Of a DNA stretch of 64,000 nt, positions 45,851 to 53,708 are shown piece after piece. Position numbers and translations under genes: made by a program. Within the stretch, counting starts at the first letter, position 1. The number at the start of each line of letters is the position of its first letter. Origin of the DNA: Vibrio albus (lineage in GTDB: Bacteria > Pseudomonadota > Gammaproteobacteria > Enterobacterales > Vibrionaceae); contig NZ_QFWT01000011.1 of the NCBI RefSeq assembly GCF_003144035.1, positions 62,001 to 126,000 on the forward strand, written 5' to 3'. Under the pieces are notes generated by a model that saw only the letters and a list, made by a program, of their open reading frames with translations, was not told the DNA's origin and did not search any database.

Positions 45851-46927
45851 ATGAAAGAGAAAACTGTGACCCCATTTGCAAACGCCATTCTCGCTTGGTA
45901 TGAAGAGTTTGGCCGGAAACACCTGCCGTGGCAGCAGGACAAAACTGCCTACAAAGTATGGCTGTCAGAAATCATGCTACAGCAGACTCAGGTAACCACG
46001 GTTATCCCTTATTTTGAGCGCTTTCTCCAGCATTTTCCGACCGTCACTGCTCTGGCAGAAGCCGATCAGGATGAAGTGCTGCATCTATGGACGGGGCTGG
46101 GTTACTACGCCCGTGCACGTAACCTCCATAAGGCCGCTAAAATCGTCGCAGAGCAATATCAGGGCGAGTTCCCGTTAACGATTGAAGAGATGAACGCCCT
46201 GCCCGGCGTAGGGCGCTCTACTGCTGCGGCTATTCTGTCTTCGGTATATAAACAGCCTCATGCCATTCTGGACGGAAATGTAAAACGCACCCTGGCACGC
46301 AGCTTCGCAGTAGAAGGCTGGCCGGGGAAAAAACAAGTGGAAAACCGGCTCTGGGAACTGGCAGAAGAACACACCCCAGCGACAGAGACCGATAAGTACA
46401 ACCAGGCGATGATGGATATGGGGGCGATGGTTTGTACCCGTAGTAAGCCAAAATGCTCTCTTTGCCCCGTAGAGGCGCTCTGTGAGGCTAACAAACTAGG
46501 ACGCCAGCTCGATTTTCCGGGAAAAAAACCAAAGAAAGAAAAACCAGTAAAAGAGACCTGGTTTATCCTACTTTATCATGACAACCAAATCTGGCTGGAG
46601 CAAAGACCACAATCGGGGATCTGGGGCGGTCTGTTCTGCTTCCCGGAGCATAATGCTGCGGACATTACAGCTCAGCTGGATCAACGTTCGGTTCAGGAGT
46701 CGCACATTGAAGAGCTACGCCCTCTGATAGCCTTCCGCCATACTTTCAGCCACTACCATCTGGATATCACCCCTGTACTGGTGAAACTGAAACAAACTCC
46801 GGATTTGGTCATGGATGGAAGTAAAGGTCTCTGGTATAACTTATCTGTCCCGGAAAAGGTCGGGCTTGCTGCACCAGTAAAACAGCTTATCGACAGCCTG
46901 CCTTCGGAACTGAATGAACATAATTAA
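45851..46927 (+). CDS. mutY: A/G-specific adenine glycosylase
   Basis: 358 residues from ATG 45851 (alternatives: ATG 45833 or GTG 45866, the last giving VTPFANAIL as in relatives). HhH-GPD fold with LPGVGRSTAAAIL, catalytic Asp region, iron-sulfur cluster Cys-X6-Cys-X2-Cys-X5-Cys in CTRSKPKCSLCPVEALC, and a C-terminal Nudix-like domain that recognises 8-oxoG. Removes A paired with 8-oxoG, complementing MutT. Operon with yggX and mltC. Confidence 0.95.
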   Translation: MKEKTVTPFANAILAWYEEFGRKHLPWQQDKTAYKVWLSEIMLQQTQVTTVIPYFERFLQHFPTVTALAEADQDEVLHLWTGLGYYARARNLHKAAKIVAEQYQGEFPLTIEEMNALPGVGRSTAAAILSSVYKQPHAILDGNVKRTLARSFAVEGWPGKKQVENRLWELAEEHTPATETDKYNQAMMDMGAMVCTRSKPKCSLCPVEALCEANKLGRQLDFPGKKPKKEKPVKETWFILLYHDNQIWLEQRPQSGIWGGLFCFPEHNAADITAQLDQRSVQESHIEELRPLIAFRHTFSHYHLDITPVLVKLKQTPDLVMDGSKGLWYNLSVPEKVGLAAPVKQLIDSLPSELNEHN

Positions 46928-46940
46928 ACAAGGAGAAGAT

Positions 46941-47213
46941 ATGAGTCGCACTGTATTTTGTGTCCGCCTGCAAAAAGAAGCTGATGGACTGGATTTTCAG
47001 CTATATCCGGGAGAGTTGGGCAAACGCATTTTCGATAATATCTCCAAAGAAGCATGGGCAGAATGGCAAAGTAAACAGACCATGCTGATCAACGAAAAGA
47101 AACTGAATATGATGGATCCGGAACATCGTAAACTCGTAGAACAGGAGATGGAGAAATTTCTGTTTGAAGGTAAAGATGTACAAATTGATGGTTATACACC
47201 GCCAAGCGAGTAA
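46941..47213 (+). CDS. yggX: YggX, Fe(II) trafficking/oxidative-stress protein
   Basis: 90 residues from ATG 46941 after AGGAG. Conserved Cys7 in VFCVRL, then PGELGKRI and the Gln/Trp-rich AWAEWQSKQTMLINEKKLN. The family protects iron-sulfur proteins such as MutY's cluster. It follows mutY by 13 bp and precedes mltC, the standard arrangement. Confidence 0.95.
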   Translation: MSRTVFCVRLQKEADGLDFQLYPGELGKRIFDNISKEAWAEWQSKQTMLINEKKLNMMDPEHRKLVEQEMEKFLFEGKDVQIDGYTPPSE

Positions 47214-47220
47214 CGCTATT

Positions 47221-47343
47221 TCGTCACCTGATACCTCGCTATCTGATATCTCGTTATTTGATATCTCGTCATCCCTGCGCAGGCAGGGATCTTATCTGTA
47301 CTCCTCAAAAAAACCAGATTCCCGCCTTCGCGGGAATGACGAT
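47221..47343. repeat. stuttered 15-bp repeats joined to two opposed palindromes, yggX-mltC gap
   Basis: TCGTCACCTGATACC, TCGCTATCTGATATC and TCGTTATTTGATATC are consecutive 15-bp near-repeats leading into TCGTCATCCCTGCGCAGGC (47266-47291). A reverse copy with CGGGAATGACG follows at 47316-47343. Confidence 0.75.
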
Positions 47344-47402
47344 ATCTGGCTTAACGCCTCAACAGAAATGACTCTGTCTGGTTTAGCATTTGGTATTCCG
47401 AT

Positions 47403-48533
47403 ATGAAAAAGTTCTGCTACCTACTGCTCCCTTTCCTGCTGACCGGTTGCAGCCGTGAGTTTGTTGAATCCATCTATGAAGTGGATTATGAACCAACCAA
47501 CCGTTTTGCTAAAAACCTGGCTCAGCTACCGGGCCAGTTTCAGAAAGATACCGCGGCGCTGGATGCTTTGATGAACAGCTTTTCCGGAAATATCCAGAAA
47601 CGCTGGGGGCAAAAGCAGATCCGTATGGCCGGTAAGCGCAATTACGTTAAATATATCGATAATTACCTGAGCCGGACCGAAGTCGACTTTGCCAAGGGTA
47701 CAGTCACGGTCGAGACCGTCTCTTCAACCGAGCCGAAAAAGCACCTGAGAAATGCCATCGTCACCACGCTGCTCACTCCGGATGATCCAGCTCATGTCGA
47801 CCTGTTCTCCTCATCCGCCATTGAATTGAAGGGTAATCCTTTTCTCTACCGTCAGGTAGTTGATCAGGATAATCAGCCCATTCAGTGGCACTGGCGGGCC
47901 AACCGCTTTGCTGATTACCTTATAGCCAACAAACTGAAAACCAAAGATGTGGATTTCAAAAAGGCGTATTACGTTGAAATTCCAATGGTCGAGGAACATT
48001 TCAAACTGCGCAGTTATAAATATGCCGATATTGTCCAGCGGGCTTCCCGTAAATACGGTATTCCTGAAGACCTGATCTATGCCATTATCAAAACAGAGAG
48101 CAGTTTTAACCCTTATGCCGTCAGTTGGGCTAATGCCTATGGCCTGATGCAGGTGGTGCCTAAAACAGCCGGTGCCGATGTGTTTAAGCTGGTAAAAAAA
48201 CGTTCAGGGAAACCAAGCCCGCAGTATCTGTTTGATCCGGAAAATAATATCGATACCGGAACGGCCTATTTTTACCTGTTGAAGAACCGCTATCTGAAAG
48301 GTGTAAATAACCCCACCTCTCTGGAATACAGCATGATTTCAGCCTATAACGGTGGTACAGGCGGGGTACTGAATACCTTTGACCGCCGCAGCCGTTCCAG
48401 AGCGATGAGTGACTTAAATTCGTTACAACCAAATCAGGTATACTGGGCTCTGACGAAAAAACACCCAAACAGTGAATCACGTCGCTACCTGGAAAAAGTC
48501 ACAAAGTACAAAAAACAGTTCAATCAGGGCTAA
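47403..48533 (+). CDS. mltC: membrane-bound lytic transglycosylase C
   Basis: 376 residues. Lipoprotein signal with Cys at residue 16 (LLTGC), N-terminal DUF3393-type domain and a C-terminal SLT domain with catalytic Glu at about residue 232 in KTESSFNPYAVS, then AYGLMQVVP and YSMISAYNGG. It cleaves peptidoglycan at the outer membrane. Last protein gene before the Phe/Thr/Asn tRNA operon. Confidence 0.95.
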   Translation: MKKFCYLLLPFLLTGCSREFVESIYEVDYEPTNRFAKNLAQLPGQFQKDTAALDALMNSFSGNIQKRWGQKQIRMAGKRNYVKYIDNYLSRTEVDFAKGTVTVETVSSTEPKKHLRNAIVTTLLTPDDPAHVDLFSSSAIELKGNPFLYRQVVDQDNQPIQWHWRANRFADYLIANKLKTKDVDFKKAYYVEIPMVEEHFKLRSYKYADIVQRASRKYGIPEDLIYAIIKTESSFNPYAVSWANAYGLMQVVPKTAGADVFKLVKKRSGKPSPQYLFDPENNIDTGTAYFYLLKNRYLKGVNNPTSLEYSMISAYNGGTGGVLNTFDRRSRSRAMSDLNSLQPNQVYWALTKKHPNSESRRYLEKVTKYKKQFNQG

Positions 48534-48589
48534 AACGATTAAAATCACAGCGCTTAATCACTTTTTTATGTTTTTTTCCAAAAAACTGG

Positions 48590-48618
48590 TTGACGCTGAG
48601 GCCGAAAATCCGTTTAAT
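48590..48618 (+). promoter_or_regulatory. promoter of the Phe-Thr-Phe-Asn tRNA operon
   Basis: TTGACG (48590-48595), 17-bp spacer, TTTAAT (48613-48618), then the GC-rich discriminator AGCGCTCCG. Twelve bp before the first tRNA. Confidence 0.82.
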
Positions 48619-48629
48619 AGCGCTCCGTC

Positions 48630-48705
48630 GCCCGGATAGCTCAGTCGGTAGAGCAGAGGATTGAAAATCCTCGTGTCGGTGGTTCGATTCCGCCTCCGGG
48701 CACCA
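48630..48705 (+). tRNA. tRNA-Phe (GAA), copy 1
   Basis: 76 nt, acceptor GCCCGGA/TCCGGGC, anticodon loop TTGAAAA (GAA), encoded CCA. Confidence 0.97.
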
Positions 48706-48759
48706 CAATTTGATTGTTGGTGTCTAAGACATCAATGAATATGCAAAGAATAATAGTGT

Positions 48760-48835
<76 letters not shown>

Positions 48836-48842
48836 TTCTTTT

Positions 48843-48918
48843 GCCTCGATAGCTCAGTCGGTAGAGCAGAGGATTGAAAATCCTCGTGTCGGTGGTTCGA
48901 TTCCGCCTCGAGGCACCA
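48843..48918 (+). tRNA. tRNA-Phe (GAA), copy 2 with altered acceptor stem
   Basis: 76 nt; body identical to copy 1 but acceptor GCCTCGA/TCGAGGC, i.e. two compensated base-pair changes at positions 4 and 5. Only 7 bp after tRNA-Thr. Confidence 0.96.
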
Positions 48919-48924
48919 TATAAT

Positions 48925-49000
48925 TCCCCCTTAGTTCAGTTGGTAGAACGGCGGACTGTTAATCCGTATGTCGCAGGTTCGAGTCCCGCAGGGGGAGCCA
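48925..49000 (+). tRNA. tRNA-Asn (GTT)
   Basis: 76 nt, acceptor TCCCCCT/AGGGGGA, anticodon loop CTGTTAA (GTT), encoded CCA. Six bp after tRNA-Phe copy 2. Confidence 0.97.
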
Positions 49001-49004
49001 CATT

Positions 49005-49037
49005 AAAAAAGCCAGACCGCAAGGTCTGGCTTTTTTG
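49005..49037 (+). terminator. terminator of the tRNA operon
   Basis: Stem AAAAAAGCCAGACC/GGTCTGGCTTTTTT with a 5-nt loop and a T run. Confidence 0.9.
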
Positions 49038-49115
49038 TTTTCTCTTAACATAACAAACATAAGCACTCAGCCGCCAGGCTGGTTATAACGCAACAACCCG
49101 CCCGGCCCGTTTCTG

Positions 49116-50690
49116 TTATGATTGAAACTGATTAATCAAACGCCGTAACGCTTCAAGGTTATCAACCAGCTTACTGGTTCTCTCTACCGACATTCTTGAC
49201 ATCTGCAAAGTCTCATCCGCCAAACATTTGATATTTACTGTATTGCTATTCACTTCCTGTGTTACCCCGGCCTGCTGCTCCACCGCAACAGCAATCTGGT
49301 GGCTGTTATCCGTTATCTGCGCCAACATCTCAGAGATATTACTCAGGACACTTCCTGTCTCATTGGCTCGCTCTGTACACTGCTTGGAGAGCTCTCCTCC
49401 CCGCTCCATAATTCCTACGGCATTTTTCGCGGTATCCTGCAGCTCCGAAATCATACCGTGAATTTGATCGGTTGAAGCCTGGCTTTTCGTCGCCAGAGAA
49501 CGAACCTCATCGGCCACAACAGCAAAGCCTCTTCCTGCTTCGCCTGCTCTTGCAGCTTCAATTGCAGCATTAAGTGCCAGCAGGTTTGTCTGCTCAGAAA
49601 TATTACCAATAACATCCAGTATACTTTCAATTTTAGTGCTGTTCTGAGCAAGACGGTCGATAACTTCCCGTGAATGATCCAGTTCCGAGGCCAGAGCTTC
49701 GATCACATCAATGGTAACAGCAATGCTTTCCATGCCTTTCTGAGACTCTCTGTTCGCTTCTCGAGTCGCATCTGAGGTTGCGGAGGCATTATCAGCCACT
49801 TCCTTAATAGAGTGACTTAATTCCTCAACAGCTGTTGCTACCATCTCTGTTTCCGCTGACTGTTTCCCCAGGCTTTGCTCAATAGACTGAATCGTTCCAA
49901 ATTCATCTTCGGCATCCACGAGTATCTGACCCGCGGTTTCAGAGGTTCTTCCTGACACAGCTCTTAGTTCAGCTTTCCTCATCATGAGTGCCAACTCGAC
50001 CGGAGAATAATCGTCAAAATGACCGGTATAAGGTTTTTCCATCAGCGGATTGTCATACGCATCCTTCGCCAGTTTTCTTATATGCTTAAAACGCTTATTC
50101 TGATAGAAAGCCATCCCCAGCATTAAACAACCGAGCAAACCACCAGAAGCAGCTATATATAATGGTTTAATACCAGAAAGTAATAATGACGACTGAATTA
50201 AAATCAGGAAACAAAATAAAGTATGAATCTGAAAATAAGGGATTCTTTTTAAGCGGACTTTATCACCGTTATTTAGCTTTTTATATAATAATGAAGCACG
50301 CTTAATTTGCTCTGCATCAGGTTTGGAGCGTACTGACTGATACTCAGTAATTTCTCCCTTATGATCTTTTATTGGGGTAACAAATGCGGAAACCCAATAA
50401 TATCCTTGACCTTTGCACTGGTTTTTCACCAGCCCCATCCAACTCTTACCAGACTGGACATAGTCCCAAAGCTGAGCAAACGCAGCCTTTGGCATGTCCT
50501 TATGACGCACTTTGTTATGCGGTTTACCTGCCAGCTCATCTTCTTCATACTCTGCAATATTGCAGAACACCTCATTGGCGTAAGTGATGGTACTGGAAGG
50601 ATCTGTAGTAGATATTAAGTTCGCTTCTGCGGGATAATCCTTATTCAACGGATCATCGGGTGTATCAACTGACATTTTGTATAACCTCAT
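49116..50690 (-). CDS. PAS-domain methyl-accepting chemotaxis protein (Aer-like)
   Basis: 524 residues. N-terminal PAS domain (about 20-120: ISTTDPSSTITYANEVFCNIAEYEEDELAGKPHNKVRHKDM region), two adjoining membrane helices (about 155-205) and the cytoplasmic signalling hairpin with the tip EQTNLLALNAAIEAARAGEAGRGFAVVADEVR. This matches the Aer family of energy/redox taxis receptors, where PAS binds FAD. Alone on the minus strand. No CheB/CheR C-terminal pentapeptide is visible. Confidence 0.92.
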   Translation of the reverse strand: MRLYKMSVDTPDDPLNKDYPAEANLISTTDPSSTITYANEVFCNIAEYEEDELAGKPHNKVRHKDMPKAAFAQLWDYVQSGKSWMGLVKNQCKGQGYYWVSAFVTPIKDHKGEITEYQSVRSKPDAEQIKRASLLYKKLNNGDKVRLKRIPYFQIHTLFCFLILIQSSLLLSGIKPLYIAASGGLLGCLMLGMAFYQNKRFKHIRKLAKDAYDNPLMEKPYTGHFDDYSPVELALMMRKAELRAVSGRTSETAGQILVDAEDEFGTIQSIEQSLGKQSAETEMVATAVEELSHSIKEVADNASATSDATREANRESQKGMESIAVTIDVIEALASELDHSREVIDRLAQNSTKIESILDVIGNISEQTNLLALNAAIEAARAGEAGRGFAVVADEVRSLATKSQASTDQIHGMISELQDTAKNAVGIMERGGELSKQCTERANETGSVLSNISEMLAQITDNSHQIAVAVEQQAGVTQEVNSNTVNIKCLADETLQMSRMSVERTSKLVDNLEALRRLINQFQS

Positions 50691-50839
50691 GATTCCAATA
50701 ATGCAATTTAAAGCCTAATCCCTGGCTTAGTCTAAAAAACGACCAATCAGCTTATATTGATAACATAATCAGGGAGGATACTCTATATTTATTAGAGCAA
50801 GACAATATTAACTTTGATCAATAATTATGGAAGGGAACA

Positions 50840-51454
50840 CTAAAAACCGATAAAAACTTTCAAGGCCAATGCCATCAATAATAAACCGGAAAGTCTGTCT
50901 ATCCATTTTGCCTTAGCTCTTAATTTTTCTAAAAAAAGAGAAGAAGAAAGGACAAAAGTAATCAAGGTATACCAAAGCCCATCTACCAACCATGGAGTGA
51001 CAACAATAATGGCTTTACTGCTCATTTCACTACTCGCACTAATAAACTGGCTAAACAGAGCAATAAAAAACAACATAATTTTTGGACTAGTCAAAGAGAT
51101 GAAAAAACCTTCCCGGGCTGACTGCCATACGCTCATTCTCTCTCCGGCCTCCAGCCTAGCCGCAATCCCCCCCTTAGAGCGCAGGGCATTAAAACCAAGA
51201 TACGCAAGATACATTGCCCCAACGTAAGTAATCCCCCTGAAAAGAAGTGGGGACTGATGTAGAAGTGCCGCCAGCCCCACCAAAGTAATAAGGGCATACA
51301 GAGCAATACCGGATGCGTGAGCCCAGGCCGTTGCCAGGCCATTATTTCTGCCTCCCGCAAGGCTATGTTTGGCCACCATCGCCAGGCTGGGCCCGGGAGA
51401 CATCGCTCCAAGTAAACAGACGGTAAACAATGAGAGCCAAATGGTCAGTGTCAT
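50840..51454 (-). CDS. LysE/RhtB family amino-acid exporter
   Basis: 204 residues, about six hydrophobic helices, and the family N-terminal motif GAMSPGPSLAMVAKHSLAGGRNNG (about 17-40). Members export homoserine, threonine, lysine or related compounds; substrate not predictable. The preceding gene on the strand (zinc-ribbon) is separated by a terminator, so it is a single-gene unit. Ribosome site AGGAGA. Confidence 0.9.
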   Translation of the reverse strand: MTLTIWLSLFTVCLLGAMSPGPSLAMVAKHSLAGGRNNGLATAWAHASGIALYALITLVGLAALLHQSPLLFRGITYVGAMYLAYLGFNALRSKGGIAARLEAGERMSVWQSAREGFFISLTSPKIMLFFIALFSQFISASSEMSSKAIIVVTPWLVDGLWYTLITFVLSSSLFLEKLRAKAKWIDRLSGLLLMALALKVFIGF

Positions 51455-51566
51455 GATCTTCTCCTTATTGTGCCATGTTTATCTTTCGTACTAGCAACGA
51501 AAGATAGATACCCCTTTAGGCACTCTATACCAACCCTAGCCGGATACCAAGAGTCTCAGAGACCAA

Positions 51567-51592
51567 AAAACCTCAGCCCAAGCTGAGGTTTT
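51567..51592 (-). terminator. terminator of the zinc-ribbon gene
   Basis: Stem AAAACCTCAGC/GCTGAGGTTTT, 4-nt loop, T run on the minus strand, 65 bp past the 53-aa gene. Confidence 0.85.
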
Positions 51593-51656
51593 AATGACAC
51601 GATCTATACAAATTAACCTTTAGATAAAAGGATAAAGGGAATTGAATAAGGTTTTG

Positions 51657-51818
51657 TTATTTATGTTTTTTGTTCCAGCCATCTTTTGCCAGATATATAC
51701 GAGCTTCACAACATGGACAATACGGCAGTATTTCCTGATCGCTATTCAGCACCACAGCAATTCTGCACTTCTCACACACGTAAGATCCTTTCCCTGGTTT
51801 ATCCCCTGTTGAAAACAT
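51657..51818 (-). CDS. zinc-ribbon miniprotein (53 aa)
   Basis: A 53-residue minus-strand frame from ATG at 51818: MFSTGDKPGKGSYVCEKCR, then a C-terminal CPCCEARIYL. CEKC and CPCC form a four-Cys rubredoxin-like zinc or iron knuckle with a 17-residue loop between the pairs. A GGGGTAAGAG stretch precedes the ATG and a terminator follows, so it looks like a real short gene. Small zinc-ribbon proteins of this type are common in vibrios; function unknown. Confidence 0.72.
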   Translation of the reverse strand: MFSTGDKPGKGSYVCEKCRIAVVLNSDQEILPYCPCCEARIYLAKDGWNKKHK

Positions 51819-52082
51819 CTCTTACCCCCTTTTTTTATTTACCCTAGCCTTCGAAGAACTATACGTTATAACGATACAAAATCAAAATAAATCTTAAACT
51901 TTTGTTAACATCGGTTAACATTCCAACTTCTTCATTGACTAGGATCAATCCCTGTTGCACATCGAAGTTTCAGAGAAAGAGGAGGGAGAGAAGACAAAAA
52001 CAAGATAAACAAAAATCAAACACTCATTAACAAATAACACAAAAAGTGTTTTGTTTTTGTGAAGACGTATACATGGCCACAT
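51819..52082. other. gene-free stretch upstream of the zinc-ribbon gene
   Basis: AT-rich, no frame of note. It presumably contains the zinc-ribbon promoter, reading leftward. Confidence 0.5.
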
Positions 52083-52114
52083 AAAAAAAGAGAACAGCCC
52101 CCTCTCTGTTCTCT
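52083..52114 (-). terminator. terminator of the OmpA-family gene
   Basis: Stem AGAGAACAG/CTGTTCTCT with an 8-nt loop followed on the minus strand by six T residues; 43 bp past the stop. Confidence 0.88.
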
Positions 52115-52156
52115 TGTGTCACTATCCGTCAAAAAATGCCGACATAGCCTTTCCGG

Positions 52157-53179
52157 CTACTCCTGATATTCGAACTCGTCTATCGTCACTTCGACACGGC
52201 GATTCTGCATACGTCCTTCAGCAGTATCATTGGACACTTTAGGTAAAGATTCCCCCGCACCACTCACTGTCAGCCGGGAAGCCTCTATGCCGTTTTGAAT
52301 CAGGTAATCGGCAACCGCTTGGGCCCGCTTTTCTGAAAGGGTCTGGTTATACGCTTCTGAACCACGAGAATCTGTATGCCCTACAATTTCAGCTTCTGCT
52401 TGTGGGTACTTCTTCATCACCCCTACCAGCCAGTCAAAATACTGCTCACTGCCATCGGCCAGATCCGCACTGTTAGTATCAAACAGCTCAACTCCAAACT
52501 CCTTAAAGATTTTCGTCTCTAATACGGGGGCAGGCTCTGGCTCTGGTTCCGGCTCAGGCTGAATAACGGGGGTCGGCTCTGGTTCTTCCTCTACCATGAC
52601 AACGGGTTCTGGCTCAGGCATCGGCTGTGCGACAGCAGAACCAAATTTGTACGCTAACCCAAAGAAGACAGAATTAGCATCCATATCATCGATGATGCCC
52701 TCGTTCATATCATTAACGTGTTGATACTCCAGGCGGGCAACCCAGCTATCAGAAAGGGCATACTCACCACCAATAGCGGCGAGCGGTGAAAAATCATCGT
52801 CGTAACTGCCGTAATCAATCCAGGCTAACCCAAGCTTCAAATATGCGCCCAGATTTTCAGTTAATGGCATATGGAATTTAGGTGCCAGGGTAAAAATGTC
52901 CAGATGGTCATCTACCTCAACGCTGGTGAGACCATCAGTAAAGTTGGATTGGAAATCCCCCAGACGATCATAACCCGCTTCAATCGCTACGTTCTCTTGA
53001 AGGTCATACCCTGCAAAAATGCCCCCGCCCATACTGTCATCATCACACGGAGAACTCACGGCACAGCTGTCATCCAGCCAGGTTTGTCCCAATTTACCTC
53101 CGAGATAAAACTCAGCATTTGCCAAGGGTGCCACAGACACTCCCAATATAGCCGATATCGCCACTGCTAACTTTTTCAT
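52157..53179 (-). CDS. OmpA family outer-membrane protein
   Basis: 340 residues from ATG 53179 (after GGAG; an upstream in-frame ATG is unlikely). Signal peptide cut after ANA (about 22), then an eight-strand beta-barrel (about 23-185, with the YLGGKLGQTW start), a Pro-Glu-rich linker of about 35 residues, and a peptidoglycan-binding OmpA C-terminal domain with VGHTDSRGSEAYNQTLSEKRA and MQNRRVEV. It tethers the outer membrane to the wall. Confidence 0.93.
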   Translation of the reverse strand: MKKLAVAISAILGVSVAPLANAEFYLGGKLGQTWLDDSCAVSSPCDDDSMGGGIFAGYDLQENVAIEAGYDRLGDFQSNFTDGLTSVEVDDHLDIFTLAPKFHMPLTENLGAYLKLGLAWIDYGSYDDDFSPLAAIGGEYALSDSWVARLEYQHVNDMNEGIIDDMDANSVFFGLAYKFGSAVAQPMPEPEPVVMVEEEPEPTPVIQPEPEPEPEPAPVLETKIFKEFGVELFDTNSADLADGSEQYFDWLVGVMKKYPQAEAEIVGHTDSRGSEAYNQTLSEKRAQAVADYLIQNGIEASRLTVSGAGESLPKVSNDTAEGRMQNRRVEVTIDEFEYQE

Positions 53180-53708
53180 ACTATCTCCTTTGCTTTTATA
53201 TGTTTTTTTATCGCCCATGTAGCCACATTATACTGTCATAGGCCGTGACTACTGGTATCAGTTCTAAGATAACCTTGCTTAATTATCTTTTTGTCAGAGT
53301 AATATTAATTTTAGAACAAATTATAGAAAGCACTTATTATTCTGAAGTGGTTTACCCTGACTGCAGTTCCATTTTTACTAGATGTAATAACTAATGGGCT
53401 AAACATAAAAACACACTTTCCCAATATTATTCGGCAGTCTCACCAACTTAGTGCAAACTTTCCTTAATTTGCACCAAAAAAAACATACAAAATAGAAAAT
53501 CAAGGAGATACGCACCAAATTACACCATATTTTCTGGCGTAAAGATTGCTTTATTTATAACCACGAACAATCACAAGAATAAAACTGTTAACTCTTCAGA
53601 AAAGCCTTAGCGACAGTATAAAAATCCACTAAAAAAAGAATATTAAGGATAATATTTCTTACCAAATTAGTGCTCTATCGCTTTTCTAACCAAAGGACGG
53701 AGACGAGA
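53180..53708. other. divergent ompA-family/chemoreceptor intergenic region
   Basis: 529 bp, strongly AT-rich, no gene. It contains a perfect inverted repeat GTGCAAA-N10-TTTGCAC (53451-53474) and a half-site-like GCACCAAATTACACC at about 53512, possible operator sequences for either divergent gene. Confidence 0.5.
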
